From assembly GCA_030683815.1 (NCBI GenBank), contig JAUXPJ010000014.1, forward strand, positions 186,001 through 250,000: a DNA stretch of 64,000 bases. Direction: 5' to 3'. Source of the stretch: Flavobacteriaceae bacterium (lineage in GTDB: Bacteria; Bacteroidota; Bacteroidia; Flavobacteriales; Flavobacteriaceae). The number at the start of each line of letters is the position of its first letter. Position 1 is the stretch's first letter. Both the position numbers and the translations under genes were made by a program. This document shows, one piece after another, positions 26,999-36,178 of the stretch. The notes under the pieces are model-generated. The model saw only the letters and a program-made list of their open reading frames with translations. It did no database searches and was not told where the DNA came from.

Positions 26999-27753
26999 TC
27001 CAAAGAAAAGTTCATCAATTTCATCATTTTTAAAAATCCGGCTTTATTTCTGACAGAAATGTTAATTGTTTTACCGTTAGTGAGTGTTACTTTACCGTCT
27101 AAATGTGAATATTCTTTTACATGCCTCAGATTTAATAAGGTGGATCGATGAACACGGCTAAAAGTAGTTTGAGAAAACAAGTTTTCAAATTTCGCCAAAT
27201 TATAAGAAGTTAAAAATTCTTTCGTATCCAGAGTATAAAAAGTTGTATAAGCACCATCGGCTTCGCAATAAGTGATATCATCAAGCTTAAGAACTTTAAA
27301 TTCACCTGAACCTGTTGGTAACACAATAGTGTTATTTTCGTTTTCAATTTGATGTTTAAAAGCGAGATAATTTTCTAAATTAAATCTACTTTTTTTGCTT
27401 AAATATCGGTCAATTACTTCCTTAAATTGATTTTCTTGTATTGGTTTGTTTAAATAATAGAATGCAAAATAATCCATTGCTTTTTCTTTATAATCTAACA
27501 GGCCAGTTGTAAAAATGATTTCAAAATTGGTATTTTGACTGAAATAATCTAATATATCAAATCCGGTTCCGCCATTAATTTGGATATCTAAAAACACCAA
27601 TTCAGGATTGTTGAGTTCAATCAATTCAATACCACTTTTAACACTATCAGCAGTTCCAATAATTTTAATTTGATCAGAATAATGGGCGTTTATGATATTA
27701 CTGAGATGATTAAAGGCGTGAATCTCATCTTCAATTATAATAGCATGGATCAT
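26995..27753 (-). CDS. LytTR-family response regulator
   Basis: This 252-residue regulator has a receiver domain (acidic residues Glu8-Asp9, phospho-acceptor Asp56, Lys103) and a C-terminal LytTR DNA-binding domain from about residue 145, with FSRVHRSTLLNLRHVKEY being the characteristic segment. It follows the sensor kinase by 10 bp in the same operon, so the pair forms a LytS/LytR-like two-component system. A candidate binding site, paired direct repeats 21 bp apart, lies upstream of the kinase promoter at 30764-30795. The target genes are unknown. Confidence 0.92.
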   Translation of the reverse strand: MIHAIIIEDEIHAFNHLSNIINAHYSDQIKIIGTADSVKSGIELIELNNPELVFLDIQINGGTGFDILDYFSQNTNFEIIFTTGLLDYKEKAMDYFAFYYLNKPIQENQFKEVIDRYLSKKSRFNLENYLAFKHQIENENNTIVLPTGSGEFKVLKLDDITYCEADGAYTTFYTLDTKEFLTSYNLAKFENLFSQTTFSRVHRSTLLNLRHVKEYSHLDGKVTLTNGKTINISVRNKAGFLKMMKLMNFSLD

Positions 27754-27763
27754 AAACGCTGTT

Positions 27764-30730
27764 TTACAGATAGATAAGTGGAATTCTTAATTCTACCTTG
27801 ATTCCCGCTAAATTAGGAAATTCATCTGATAAATTGTTCATCGTAATAAAACTATCTGAACATTTTTTATCATTCATCAACATCAAACGTTCATCAATGT
27901 TATGAAGTGAAATACCTCCATCTTTAGATTTACTTTCGGTTGAAGTAATTCCGTTTCCGTTATCGGTTATGGTGCAAATTAAAAATTCATCGTCTTCAAT
28001 AGCTAAATCTATTTGTATGGTAGGATTTGGATGGTCTGATTCTAAACCGTGTCTGATACAATTTTCGATGATTGGTTGAAGAATCATTGGTGGAATTTTA
28101 ACAGATTCTAAATCATCTGAATTTAAATCGTTTAAATTGATTTTGAAAACTAAATCATTTTGATATTTAAGGGAGTTTAACTCAACAAAATAATCGAGAA
28201 TACTCAACTCTTTTTGCAGCGAAATAAGATTTGATTTGGTTGATTGTAACACCAGGTTTACCAAATTTGAAAACGAAAATAGATTTTTAAGTGCTTTTTC
28301 TTTTTCACCTTTAGAAATTAACTCAATAATCATGGTTAATAAATTATTGATAAAGTGGGGATTCATTTGGGCATTTAAGGCCTTAAAACGCAGATTGCTT
28401 ATTTTTTCATCAATTTCTTTTTGTTTTTTAAGGTCATTAATTCTCTTAAAATACCAGCTATACAAACCTCCAAAAACAACTAATATGACAAATATTCTAA
28501 AAATCCAGGTATGGTAAAATGGGCGTTTAATTTTAAATGAATATTGATAAATATCAGTACTTTCAATACCATTTTTGGTAATCGATTTCAGCTCAAATGT
28601 ATAATTTCCAAAAGGTAAGGTTGAATACCTGATACTATTATTTTTTGTACCGATCCATTCATCTTCCAAACCAATTAATCGATATTTAAAACTGATATTG
28701 CCAATACTTTTAAATGAAATTCCTGAAAAATTAAATTGAATATTGTTGTTATTACTGGAAAACTCCTGATTGTTGTCTAAAGAAATGACATTATTATCTA
28801 AAATAATCTCATTAATATGCACTGTTGGAACTTCAAAAAGATTTTTTTTGGATTTTAAATCGATAATATTCAATCCTTTAGAAGTGGCGACATAGGCAAA
28901 TCCATCAGTAACAAAGCAGTTTCTGACATCGTTAGTGTTTAATCCTTCAGAAATAGTATAAGAATCAATACATATCGGTTTAAAATCATTGTCAATTTTA
29001 ACGCTATTTAAACCATAGTTAGTAGAAATCCAAAGCACATTATTAGGTGCAACAAATATGGTTTTTATAGAATTACTCAACAAACCACTTCGTTTATTGA
29101 TGACGGAGAGTTTTCCATTTTTTAGAAAACCAACACCTTTTGAATTGGTAGCAATTAAAATACCATTGTTATAACTTTCAAGATCTGTAATAATTGTGGA
29201 GTTAAAATCGCCTTTTAAATCAGGTTTTTGTACTTTATTTTGATATAAAAAATGAAGACCATTGGTGCTTCCGAACCAAATAGTATCACTTTTGTTTTGT
29301 AAAACGGCTGTGGTACGATTGCTGTAAACTAAGTTGGTTTTTTTTGTATTGGTATTTGCTTTAAAAATACCACCTGCATTTGCAATTAAGGTAGAATTAC
29401 CACTAAATGACAATGCTTTAAAACTTTTCTGAGTTTCACAATTTCCTTTTAAGTCATCTTTTGAAACAATTTTTGTAACATTTAATTGGTCATCTATGGT
29501 AATATAATTACTGTTACTTAATAAATGAATTTTGTTGTTATGTATTTTACCAACTCTAGCTCTATCTGATATTTGATTTTTATTTAACGAAATAGTGTTA
29601 GTGTGTTTTAAGGTTTTTTTGTTTAAAACTAAAATTTTACCGGAACTATTCCCCATAAAAATATGATTGTTTAAAATAGTAACCGTATATAAATCATTGT
29701 CTATAGTATTTTCAAAATTAATACTGGTTGTATTATTATCAGGGAAAAGCACCACTCCGTTAGACATGGTTCCGACCCATATGTTTTTTTCACGATCTTG
29801 AAATGCACGTGTGGGTTGATAATTTTGAAGAATTGGAATAGGATTTTCTAACTGCTGATTTTTATTAAAAATAAAGGCACCTTTATTGAGATTAGTTACC
29901 CAATAATTATTGTCAAAAGAATAGGTTTTGAAAAGAAGATTTCCAGTTGAATTATTATTTTTTGGAATTATATAGTTATATATTTTGCCAATATCTTTAT
30001 CTAAATCTTTTAATAAACTGGAGGTAGATTGTTTTATTTTTTCGATTTGAACATCACTTATGTTATTTAGATTTTTTAATTCAATCCAATTCTCATTAGG
30101 TTTAGTGATATTTAATGTATATATCTTATTAAAATTATTTATTGATGTTGATGTTGCTATAAGTACTTCATTAGATTTTGTCTCCAAAAAAAATTTAGAT
30201 TTTTCATTAAATCCGGCATTGGTTTTGACATTATATTTACTAACTTGATTCTCAGTATTCAATTTAAATACACTAAAATTAGAATCCAAAAACCAAATAT
30301 TTTTTTTACTGTCTTCAAAAACATCAACAATTAAAGAATTGAATTTTAACTGATTTAAAAAAGGGGTATTTTCTTGATTGAAAATGGAATTATTAAATAA
30401 AAAACCAATTTTTTCATTAAAACCAATAAGCCAAATTCTTTGTTTTGAATCTTTAAATAATTGTAAAATTTCATTATCTGGCAATCCATCTTCAATAGTA
30501 AAATTTTTAAAACTGTTTCCATCATATTTTGATAAACCATAATCGGTGGCAAAAAGCAAATTTCCTTGAGAGTCTTGAGTTATTTCATATATAGTATTAC
30601 TTGGCAACCCATCATTAATAGTAAATTGTGTTAATCCCGGAATTTGTGCATTTGTAGAGATAAAAAACCAAACACCCACTAATAAGCAAAGTGTCTTTTG
30701 AGTAAAAACGATAGAAAGTCGGTTTTTCAT
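27764..30730 (-). CDS. Propeller-type LytS-like sensor histidine kinase
   Basis: This 988-residue protein has a signal peptide, then two-component-regulator propeller repeats (for example GLPSNTIYEITQDSQGNLLFAT and LPDNEILQLFKDSKQRIW) covering about residues 30-640. A Y_Y_Y domain (YRLIGLEDEWIG) and one transmembrane helix (WIFRIFVILVVFGGLYSWYF) follow. The C-terminal kinase is of the LytS type with phospho-accepting His in QMNPHFINNLL and ATP-binding N-box PPMILQPIIENCIRHGL. It is thus a periplasmic-sensing kinase, but with a LytTR partner, unlike the SusR-type hybrid. The usual HFIFNSLN is HFINNLLT here. Confidence 0.93.
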   Translation of the reverse strand: MKNRLSIVFTQKTLCLLVGVWFFISTNAQIPGLTQFTINDGLPSNTIYEITQDSQGNLLFATDYGLSKYDGNSFKNFTIEDGLPDNEILQLFKDSKQRIWLIGFNEKIGFLFNNSIFNQENTPFLNQLKFNSLIVDVFEDSKKNIWFLDSNFSVFKLNTENQVSKYNVKTNAGFNEKSKFFLETKSNEVLIATSTSINNFNKIYTLNITKPNENWIELKNLNNISDVQIEKIKQSTSSLLKDLDKDIGKIYNYIIPKNNNSTGNLLFKTYSFDNNYWVTNLNKGAFIFNKNQQLENPIPILQNYQPTRAFQDREKNIWVGTMSNGVVLFPDNNTTSINFENTIDNDLYTVTILNNHIFMGNSSGKILVLNKKTLKHTNTISLNKNQISDRARVGKIHNNKIHLLSNSNYITIDDQLNVTKIVSKDDLKGNCETQKSFKALSFSGNSTLIANAGGIFKANTNTKKTNLVYSNRTTAVLQNKSDTIWFGSTNGLHFLYQNKVQKPDLKGDFNSTIITDLESYNNGILIATNSKGVGFLKNGKLSVINKRSGLLSNSIKTIFVAPNNVLWISTNYGLNSVKIDNDFKPICIDSYTISEGLNTNDVRNCFVTDGFAYVATSKGLNIIDLKSKKNLFEVPTVHINEIILDNNVISLDNNQEFSSNNNNIQFNFSGISFKSIGNISFKYRLIGLEDEWIGTKNNSIRYSTLPFGNYTFELKSITKNGIESTDIYQYSFKIKRPFYHTWIFRIFVILVVFGGLYSWYFKRINDLKKQKEIDEKISNLRFKALNAQMNPHFINNLLTMIIELISKGEKEKALKNLFSFSNLVNLVLQSTKSNLISLQKELSILDYFVELNSLKYQNDLVFKINLNDLNSDDLESVKIPPMILQPIIENCIRHGLESDHPNPTIQIDLAIEDDEFLICTITDNGNGITSTESKSKDGGISLHNIDERLMLMNDKKCSDSFITMNNLSDEFPNLAGIKVELRIPLIYL

Positions 30731-30734
30731 TGCT

Positions 30735-30742
30735 CAAATATA
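30735..30742 (-). promoter_or_regulatory. -7 box of the sensor kinase operon
   Basis: CAAATATA reads TATATTTG on the minus strand. It ends four bases before the ATG at 30730, so the mRNA would be essentially leaderless. Confidence 0.6.
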
Positions 30743-30763
30743 GTATAAAATTACCAAAATATA

Positions 30764-30795
30764 ACGCTTGTAAAGAAAACGGCTACGCTTGTAAA
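30764..30795. repeat. Paired 11-bp direct repeats, candidate LytTR site
   Basis: ACGCTTGTAAA occurs at 30764-30774 and again, identically, at 30785-30795, exactly 21 bp or two helical turns apart. LytTR regulators such as AgrA and AlgR bind pairs of about 9-bp direct repeats with this spacing. The pair sits between the kinase promoter (minus strand) and the putative ncRNA promoter (plus strand). The binding assignment is inferred. Confidence 0.55.
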
Positions 30796-30802
30796 ATTGT
30801 TC

Positions 30803-30832
30803 TTGCTTTTAAAATTTTATGCAGTAATTTAG
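30803..30832 (+). promoter_or_regulatory. Candidate promoter of the structured RNA
   Basis: A TTG at 30803-30805 and TAATTTAG at 30825-30832 (one mismatch to TAnnTTTG) are separated by 19 bp, within the spacing known for Flavobacterium promoters. Transcription would start near 30838, a few bases before the left arm of the closing stem. Confidence 0.4.
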
Positions 30833-30837
30833 TATCA

Positions 30838-30976
30838 TAAAACTGAAAAAAGGGTATAGCACTACATATTTTTTCTAAGAAAGTTTTAAAAGTTAATAAG
30901 ATTCAATACAATTTTGGGGGAAATTATATTGAAAAAGAAAAGTAAAATCAACCAGCTATACCTTTTTTCTTTTTTT
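30838..30976 (+). ncRNA. Candidate structured small RNA, possibly 6S-like
   Basis: A non-coding stretch can fold into a closing stem of 15 pairs: GAAAAAAGGGTATAGC at 30845-30860 with GCTATACCTTTTTTC at 30955-30969, one bulged G. Enclosed in it is a terminal hairpin, CAATACAATTT at 30904-30914 with AAATTATATTG at 30921-30931, ten of eleven paired, loop TGGGGG. The AT-rich region between them is weakly paired. The right arm runs into a long T-tract that would terminate transcription. Closing stem, open central bubble and terminal hairpin are the architecture of 6S RNA, and a 6S-Flavo class is known in Bacteroidota. Alternatives are a leader of the glycosyltransferase gene or a degenerate inverted-repeat element. 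Confidence 0.4.
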
Positions 30977-31032
30977 GTTCACTTCATCAACCTCAATTAT
31001 TTTATTTAAACATTTTGACAAGATTAAATTCT

Positions 31033-31040
31033 TATTTTTG
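31033..31040 (+). promoter_or_regulatory. -7 box of the polysaccharide gene cluster
   Basis: TATTTTTG matches TAnnTTTG and lies 18 bases before the ATG at 31059, supporting that start over the upstream in-frame ATG at 30975. Confidence 0.5.
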
Positions 31041-31058
31041 TCCTTCAAATTTACTTTA

Positions 31059-32246
31059 ATGAAAATTGGAATGATTTTAGACAAAACATTTCCTCCCGAT
31101 CCAAGAGTGGAGAATGAAGCTATTGCTTTAATTCAAAATGGTTATGAGGTTTTTTTGTTTTGTTTAACTTATGGCAATCAGTTATTGGATGAAAATTATA
31201 AAGGAATTAAAGTAAAAAGATATATTTCAAATAAATTGATTTACAAACTATCGGCTTTATCTTATACATTTCCTTTTTACAGATTTTTATTGCAGAAAAA
31301 AGTCGCCCATTTTATCCAATCAAATCAGATTGAAGCGCTTCATATACACGATATTACCATAGCAGAAACTGTTTTTAGAGCAAATTCCTGCACCAATCTT
31401 CCGGTAGTTTTAGATTTACATGATAATCTGCCGGAGATTATGAAATTATATCCTCATCTTCAAAAATTTCCCGGAAAATACTTGATTTTTCCAAAAAGAT
31501 GGAAAAAAAAGGAAGCAACATTTGTTAAAAAAGCCACTAAAGTAATTACCGTTTCTCAAGAATTTATGGATGAAGTTAAAAATCGATTAAAACTTCCCCA
31601 TGAAAAAATGGTATTAGTTCCCAATACCGTTAGCGAAGCATTTTATAAAAAAGCAGTAATTGATGATGCCATTTTAGATAGATATAAAAATGATTTTGTA
31701 ATACTGTATTTGGGTGATACCGGATTGAGAAGAGGATTGCCAACCGCTATTGCTACTATGCCAGAACTAAAAAACCAAATTTCCAATATAAAATTGGTAA
31801 TTGTTGGGAAAAATACCACCGATTCAATACTTAAAGAGCAAGTAAAATCATTAAATATAGAGGATGTTGTCGATTTTCAAGGATGGCAAAATGTGACATT
31901 ATTTCCGTCTTATATTATAGCGAGCGCCATTTGTATCAGTCCGCTGGATAGAAATATACAACACGATGTGGCGTACGCCAACAAACTTTTTCAATATATG
32001 AGTTTTGGAAAGCCGGTTTTGGTGAGCAATGCCATCGCCCAAAAAAATCTGATAGAAAGAACGCAAAGCGGATTGGTTCATTTAGAGAAAGATGCCGATG
32101 ATTTTACCGAAAAAGTATTACAATTGTATCGAAATAAAGAACTTGCAGAACAATTGGGCAAAAATGGAAAACGTTTTGTGGAAGAAGAATTTTGCTGGGA
32201 AAAAGTTTCCGGAAACTTAATAAAACTGTACGACGAATTAACATGA
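31059..32246 (+). CDS. GT4-family glycosyltransferase
   Basis: This GT-B-fold glycosyltransferase of 395 residues begins MKIGMILDKTFPPDPRVENE, the typical first strand of family 4 enzymes. The donor-binding half contains ILYLGDTGLRRGLPTA, then a nucleotide-site loop VSNAIAQKNLIE with downstream acidic residues. The start at 31059 is preferred to the upstream ATG at 30975 because a -7 box lies at 31033-31040 and the extra residues have no homology pattern. It is the first gene of a polysaccharide cluster and overlaps the next gene by 4 bp. The sugar and acceptor are unknown. Confidence 0.88.
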   Translation: MKIGMILDKTFPPDPRVENEAIALIQNGYEVFLFCLTYGNQLLDENYKGIKVKRYISNKLIYKLSALSYTFPFYRFLLQKKVAHFIQSNQIEALHIHDITIAETVFRANSCTNLPVVLDLHDNLPEIMKLYPHLQKFPGKYLIFPKRWKKKEATFVKKATKVITVSQEFMDEVKNRLKLPHEKMVLVPNTVSEAFYKKAVIDDAILDRYKNDFVILYLGDTGLRRGLPTAIATMPELKNQISNIKLVIVGKNTTDSILKEQVKSLNIEDVVDFQGWQNVTLFPSYIIASAICISPLDRNIQHDVAYANKLFQYMSFGKPVLVSNAIAQKNLIERTQSGLVHLEKDADDFTEKVLQLYRNKELAEQLGKNGKRFVEEEFCWEKVSGNLIKLYDELT

Positions 32247-33523
32247 TAAAAGCCCTGATCATTACTTATTATTGGCCACCCTCCGGTGGTTCCGGCGTTC
32301 AGCGCTGGCTGAAGTTTGTAAAATGTTTGCGCGATTTTGACATTGAGCCCATTATCTATACCGTTGAAAATCCGGACTATGTATTTAATGATGATTCATT
32401 ATTAAGTGATATACCTGATAGTATTGAAATTTTAAAACAGCCCATTTGGGAGCCGTATCAAATTGTTAATTTATTTTCTAAGCAAAAAGTTGAAAGTGCC
32501 GGATTTTTAGGTCAAAACAATTCAATATTAGGAAAGATTAAAAATTATATTCGGGCGAATTATTTTATTCCCGATGCTCGAATGTTTTGGATAAATCCAT
32601 CAGTAAAATTTCTCAAAAAATACCTCAAAGAAAATAAAGTTGACCTTATTATTTCTACCGGTCCGCCACACAGTTTACATCTTATCGGCTTAAAATTAAA
32701 AGAACAATTAGGAGTCAAATGGATAGCCGATTTTAGGGATCCTTGGACTGAGATTGATTATTTTCACCATTTGCCACTTACAGAAAAGAGTCGTAAAAAA
32801 CATCATCAATTAGAGCAAAATGTGTTGAAAAATGCTGATGAAATAATTGTTGTAGGTAATTCTATGAAAGAAAATTATTCGAAATTTTCTAACAATATTA
32901 CCGTAATTACGAATGGTTATGATACCGAAAATTCAAATGAAAAAGTACCACTCGATCAAAAGTTTTCGATAACACATATAGGTTTGATGAATGCCGATAG
33001 AAATCACCCCTTTTTTTGGAAGGTTTTATCAGAGTTTTCTGCTGATAATGAATCCTTTAAAAATGATTTAGAAATCAAATTAATCGGCAAAGTAGATGAA
33101 ACTGTTTTGAAATCTATTCAAGATTTAGGATTGCAATCAAATTTGAATTTAATTCCATACATACCGCATGATGAGGTGATTAACTGTCAGTTAACATCAC
33201 AAATACTACTACTTTCTATCAACAACGTTCCAGCCGCTAAAGGAATTATCACCGGTAAAGTGTTTGAATATTTACAGTCCAAACGACCCATTTTAGCCAT
33301 TGCGCCTTTAGATGGAGATTTGGCTGCAATATTAAAAGAAACCAATGCCGGTGAAGTAATCAATTTTGATGATGAAACTACTTTGAGAATGGCTTTAGAA
33401 ACTTTTTACAAAAGCTATCAACAAAATGATTTGCAAGTAAAATCATCTCATTATCAGGAATATCATCGCAAAAATTTGACACGGCAATTGTCAGTGCTGA
33501 TAAAAAAATGTGTACGACAGTAA
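32243..33523 (+). CDS. Glycosyltransferase, GT4-like
   Basis: This 426-residue protein begins MIKALIITYYWPPSGGSGVQ, the N-terminal motif of a group of GT4-like enzymes in Bacteroidota that bind nucleotide sugars. The central segment contains DLIISTGPPHSLHLIGL and WIADFRDPWTE, and the C-terminal part KGIITGKVFEYLQSKRPILAI carries the donor-site glutamate region. The start at 32243 overlaps the previous stop as ATGA. The longer frame from 32192 lies inside the preceding gene and is not likely to be used. It probably acts in the same glycan pathway as its neighbours. Confidence 0.87.
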   Translation: MIKALIITYYWPPSGGSGVQRWLKFVKCLRDFDIEPIIYTVENPDYVFNDDSLLSDIPDSIEILKQPIWEPYQIVNLFSKQKVESAGFLGQNNSILGKIKNYIRANYFIPDARMFWINPSVKFLKKYLKENKVDLIISTGPPHSLHLIGLKLKEQLGVKWIADFRDPWTEIDYFHHLPLTEKSRKKHHQLEQNVLKNADEIIVVGNSMKENYSKFSNNITVITNGYDTENSNEKVPLDQKFSITHIGLMNADRNHPFFWKVLSEFSADNESFKNDLEIKLIGKVDETVLKSIQDLGLQSNLNLIPYIPHDEVINCQLTSQILLLSINNVPAAKGIITGKVFEYLQSKRPILAIAPLDGDLAAILKETNAGEVINFDDETTLRMALETFYKSYQQNDLQVKSSHYQEYHRKNLTRQLSVLIKKCVRQ

Positions 33524-33581
33524 ATAAATCGGTATTTTTAAACGAAATTACGGCTGATAAAATAAACTTGATTATAACAAA

Positions 33582-34667
33582 ATGAAAAAAATAGTGACTG
33601 TTTTAGGAGCGCGACCTCAATTTATAAAAGCGGCTGTTTTAAGTAGAATTATCAATAAATATTCTGAAATTGAGGAAGTTATAGTCCATACAGGTCAACA
33701 TTTTGATATTAATATGAGTCAGGTTTTTTTTGACGAAATGGAAATTCCTGCACCAAAATACAATTTAAACATTCACAGTTTGCAACACGGAGCGATGACC
33801 GGTCAGATGTTAGCAAAAATTGAAGCGATTTTGATGAATGAAAAACCGGATGCCGTGGTAGTTTATGGCGATACCAATTCAACTTTATCAGGTGCTTTAG
33901 CCGCTAAAAAACTACCTGTAAAAGTGGTACATATTGAAGCGGGGTTGCGTTCTTTCAATATGAAAATGCCTGAAGAAATTAATAGAATTATCACCGATAG
34001 ATTGTCAGATTTGCTACTGTGCCCAACCGATTCTGCAATTGCTAATTTGAATGCAGAAGGTTTTCATAATTTTCCTGCAAAAGTGGTTAAAACGGGTGAT
34101 ATTATGAAAGATGCGGTAACTTTTTACAGCGAAAAATCGGCTGAAAAATCGACCATAATGAAAAATTTGGTACTAGAATCTGATAATTTTGTGTTGGCAA
34201 CCATACATCGACAAGAAAATACGGATCATCTTGAAAATTTGAACAGTATTTTTAAGGGCTTGGAATCCATTTCTAAAGAGATGAAAGTGGTTTTTCCTAT
34301 TCATCCTAGGACACGACAAATATTAGAAAAATATCAATATAATTTTAATATTACGATGATTAATCCGGTGGGTTATTTTGATATGTTGGAATTGCTAAAA
34401 CACTGTAAATTAGTGATTACAGATAGTGGCGGACTCCAAAAAGAAGCTTATTTTAATCAGAAATTTTGCATTATTGCACGCGAAGAAACAGAGTGGGTTG
34501 AGTTGGTTGAAAACGGTTTGGCTAAAATAGTTGGAAGTGATTCACAAAATATTGTTGAAGCTTTTAATTTTTTTAAACAAAGAACTTTTAATTCAGCTAC
34601 AGAATTGTATGGAAATAATGTGGGAGAGCAAATTTATGCTGAAATTAAATCATTGCTTTATTCGTAA
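33582..34667 (+). CDS. wecB: UDP-N-acetylglucosamine 2-epimerase (non-hydrolysing)
   Basis: This 361-residue enzyme interconverts UDP-GlcNAc and UDP-ManNAc in the cytoplasm. The signature VLGARPQFIKAAVLSR starts near residue 6, and the family motifs HTGQHFD, VYGDTNSTLSGALAAKK, HIEAGLRSF and PEEINRIITD are all visible. The C-terminal catalytic-site region is ITDSGGLQKEA. It lies 58 bp after the second glycosyltransferase and 3 bp before the flippase. ManNAc-derived sugars are therefore likely part of the polysaccharide made by this cluster. Confidence 0.94.
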   Translation: MKKIVTVLGARPQFIKAAVLSRIINKYSEIEEVIVHTGQHFDINMSQVFFDEMEIPAPKYNLNIHSLQHGAMTGQMLAKIEAILMNEKPDAVVVYGDTNSTLSGALAAKKLPVKVVHIEAGLRSFNMKMPEEINRIITDRLSDLLLCPTDSAIANLNAEGFHNFPAKVVKTGDIMKDAVTFYSEKSAEKSTIMKNLVLESDNFVLATIHRQENTDHLENLNSIFKGLESISKEMKVVFPIHPRTRQILEKYQYNFNITMINPVGYFDMLELLKHCKLVITDSGGLQKEAYFNQKFCIIAREETEWVELVENGLAKIVGSDSQNIVEAFNFFKQRTFNSATELYGNNVGEQIYAEIKSLLYS

Positions 34668-34670
34668 AAA

Positions 34671-36134
34671 ATGGGAATAGTCATAAAACAATCCTTTAAA
34701 AATACTTTAATTATCTTCTTGGGATTTGCCATTGGCGGCCTTAATGTATTGTTTTTATTTACTCATTTTCTGGATAAAGATTACTACGGATTAATCACTT
34801 TTTTGCTCTCTGCCGCCAATATTGTATTGCCTTTAATGGTGTTGGGAATGCAGCACACCGTTGTTAAATTTTATTCAAGTTATAGAGATAAAGAATTGCA
34901 AGATGGTTTTTTAATTACCAGTTTATTGTTGCCATTATTAGTGATCATTCCGGTCGGAATTTTTGGGATGTTTGCTTATGAATATATGGCTGATTTGATT
35001 TCTGTTCAAAATCCGATTATCAAAAAATACACCTATTTAATCTTTTTGGTATCCATTTTTATGGGATACTTTGAAGTTTTTTATGCTTGGACCAAAGTAC
35101 AGTTTCAATCTGTTGTTGGGAATTTTATCAAAGAAGTTTTTGTTCGTTTTATGACTTCTATTTTATTGATGGCAGTTTATTTTGGCTGGTTAACCAATGA
35201 ACAATTTATTTATGCGGTTATTTGCGTCTATTTTTTGCAGGTTTTGGTTATGTTTTTATATGCCATCACTGTTTATAAACCGAAATTTAAATTGGTAATT
35301 CCGCCAAACATCAAAGAAATTTTATCATTTTCTGCTTATATTATTATGGCAGGATCTGCCGGAACCATCTTGTTGGAAATTGACAAATTTATGATTCCTC
35401 AAATGAAACAGATTGCTGAAGTGGCCTATTATTCTGTCGGTATTTATATCGCAACGGTGGTTGCTTTACCCACCAGAGCAATGCAGCAAATTATCACTCC
35501 AATCACTGCTAAGGAACTGAATGAGAATAATTTGAGTGAAGTTGAAAAATTGTATAAATCGAGCTCTATTAATTTATTGATTATTGGTGGATTGTTGTTT
35601 TTGCTCATCAACCTAAATTTAGCTGATATGTATTTAATCATCAACAAGCCGGAATTTGCCAACGGATTTTGGATTGTTTTATTTATTTCCATGGCAAAAT
35701 TATATGAAATGGCTTTAGGGACAGGTAACGCGATTATTTCCAATTCTGCTTATTATCGCATCTATTTTTATCTATCATTAGCAATGGCTTTAGCTGTTAT
35801 ATTTTTAAATAAATGGTTAATTGGTTTATTGGGAATTGACGGAGCGGCGATTGCAACTTTTTTGGTAGTTTTTCTGTTTAATACCATTAAAATTTTCTTT
35901 ATCCGTCTCAAATTTGATGTTCAACCTTTTTCAATTAATTCTGTAAAGATGGTGTTAGTCACAACCATTTTGTTATTACTGTTTTTAAAGGTTGAATTTA
36001 CTTTTAATCCGTTTATATCAATTATTCTAAAAAGTAGTATTATTGGAATTCTGTATTTTATTATAGTTTATTTTTGGAAATTATCAGCTGAATTTAATGG
36101 ATTTGTCAATAAAATAATAAAGACCTGTTTATAA
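34671..36134 (+). CDS. Polysaccharide flippase (Wzx/MATE-like)
   Basis: This 487-residue protein has about 12-14 transmembrane helices with no large soluble domain, typical of the polysaccharide transport/Wzx superfamily that flips lipid-linked oligosaccharides across the inner membrane. Representative hydrophobic segments are TLIIFLGFAIGGLNVLFLF and IIKSSIIGILYFIIVYF-like stretches at the ends. It begins 3 bp after wecB, so the four genes 31059-36134 form one operon, ending at a strong terminator. No polymerase (Wzy) is visible inside this cluster. Confidence 0.88.
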   Translation: MGIVIKQSFKNTLIIFLGFAIGGLNVLFLFTHFLDKDYYGLITFLLSAANIVLPLMVLGMQHTVVKFYSSYRDKELQDGFLITSLLLPLLVIIPVGIFGMFAYEYMADLISVQNPIIKKYTYLIFLVSIFMGYFEVFYAWTKVQFQSVVGNFIKEVFVRFMTSILLMAVYFGWLTNEQFIYAVICVYFLQVLVMFLYAITVYKPKFKLVIPPNIKEILSFSAYIIMAGSAGTILLEIDKFMIPQMKQIAEVAYYSVGIYIATVVALPTRAMQQIITPITAKELNENNLSEVEKLYKSSSINLLIIGGLLFLLINLNLADMYLIINKPEFANGFWIVLFISMAKLYEMALGTGNAIISNSAYYRIYFYLSLAMALAVIFLNKWLIGLLGIDGAAIATFLVVFLFNTIKIFFIRLKFDVQPFSINSVKMVLVTTILLLLFLKVEFTFNPFISIILKSSIIGILYFIIVYFWKLSAEFNGFVNKIIKTCL

Positions 36135-36145
36135 ATTTATAAAAT

Positions 36146-36174
36146 AAAAAATCCCGATTTTCTCGGGATTTTTT
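36146..36174. terminator. Bidirectional terminator between flippase and secreted-protein gene
   Basis: ATCCCGA-ttttc-TCGGGAT flanked by A6 and T6 tracts lies between two convergent genes and can terminate both. Confidence 0.88.
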
Positions 36175-36178
36175 GTCA

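Noticed and set aside
30845-30969. Miniature inverted-repeat element (MITE) bounded by GAAAAAAGG(G)TATAGC arms
   Set aside because: No target duplication flanks the arms and the asymmetric nested hairpin with a T-run fits a transcribed RNA better, though MITE origin is not excluded.
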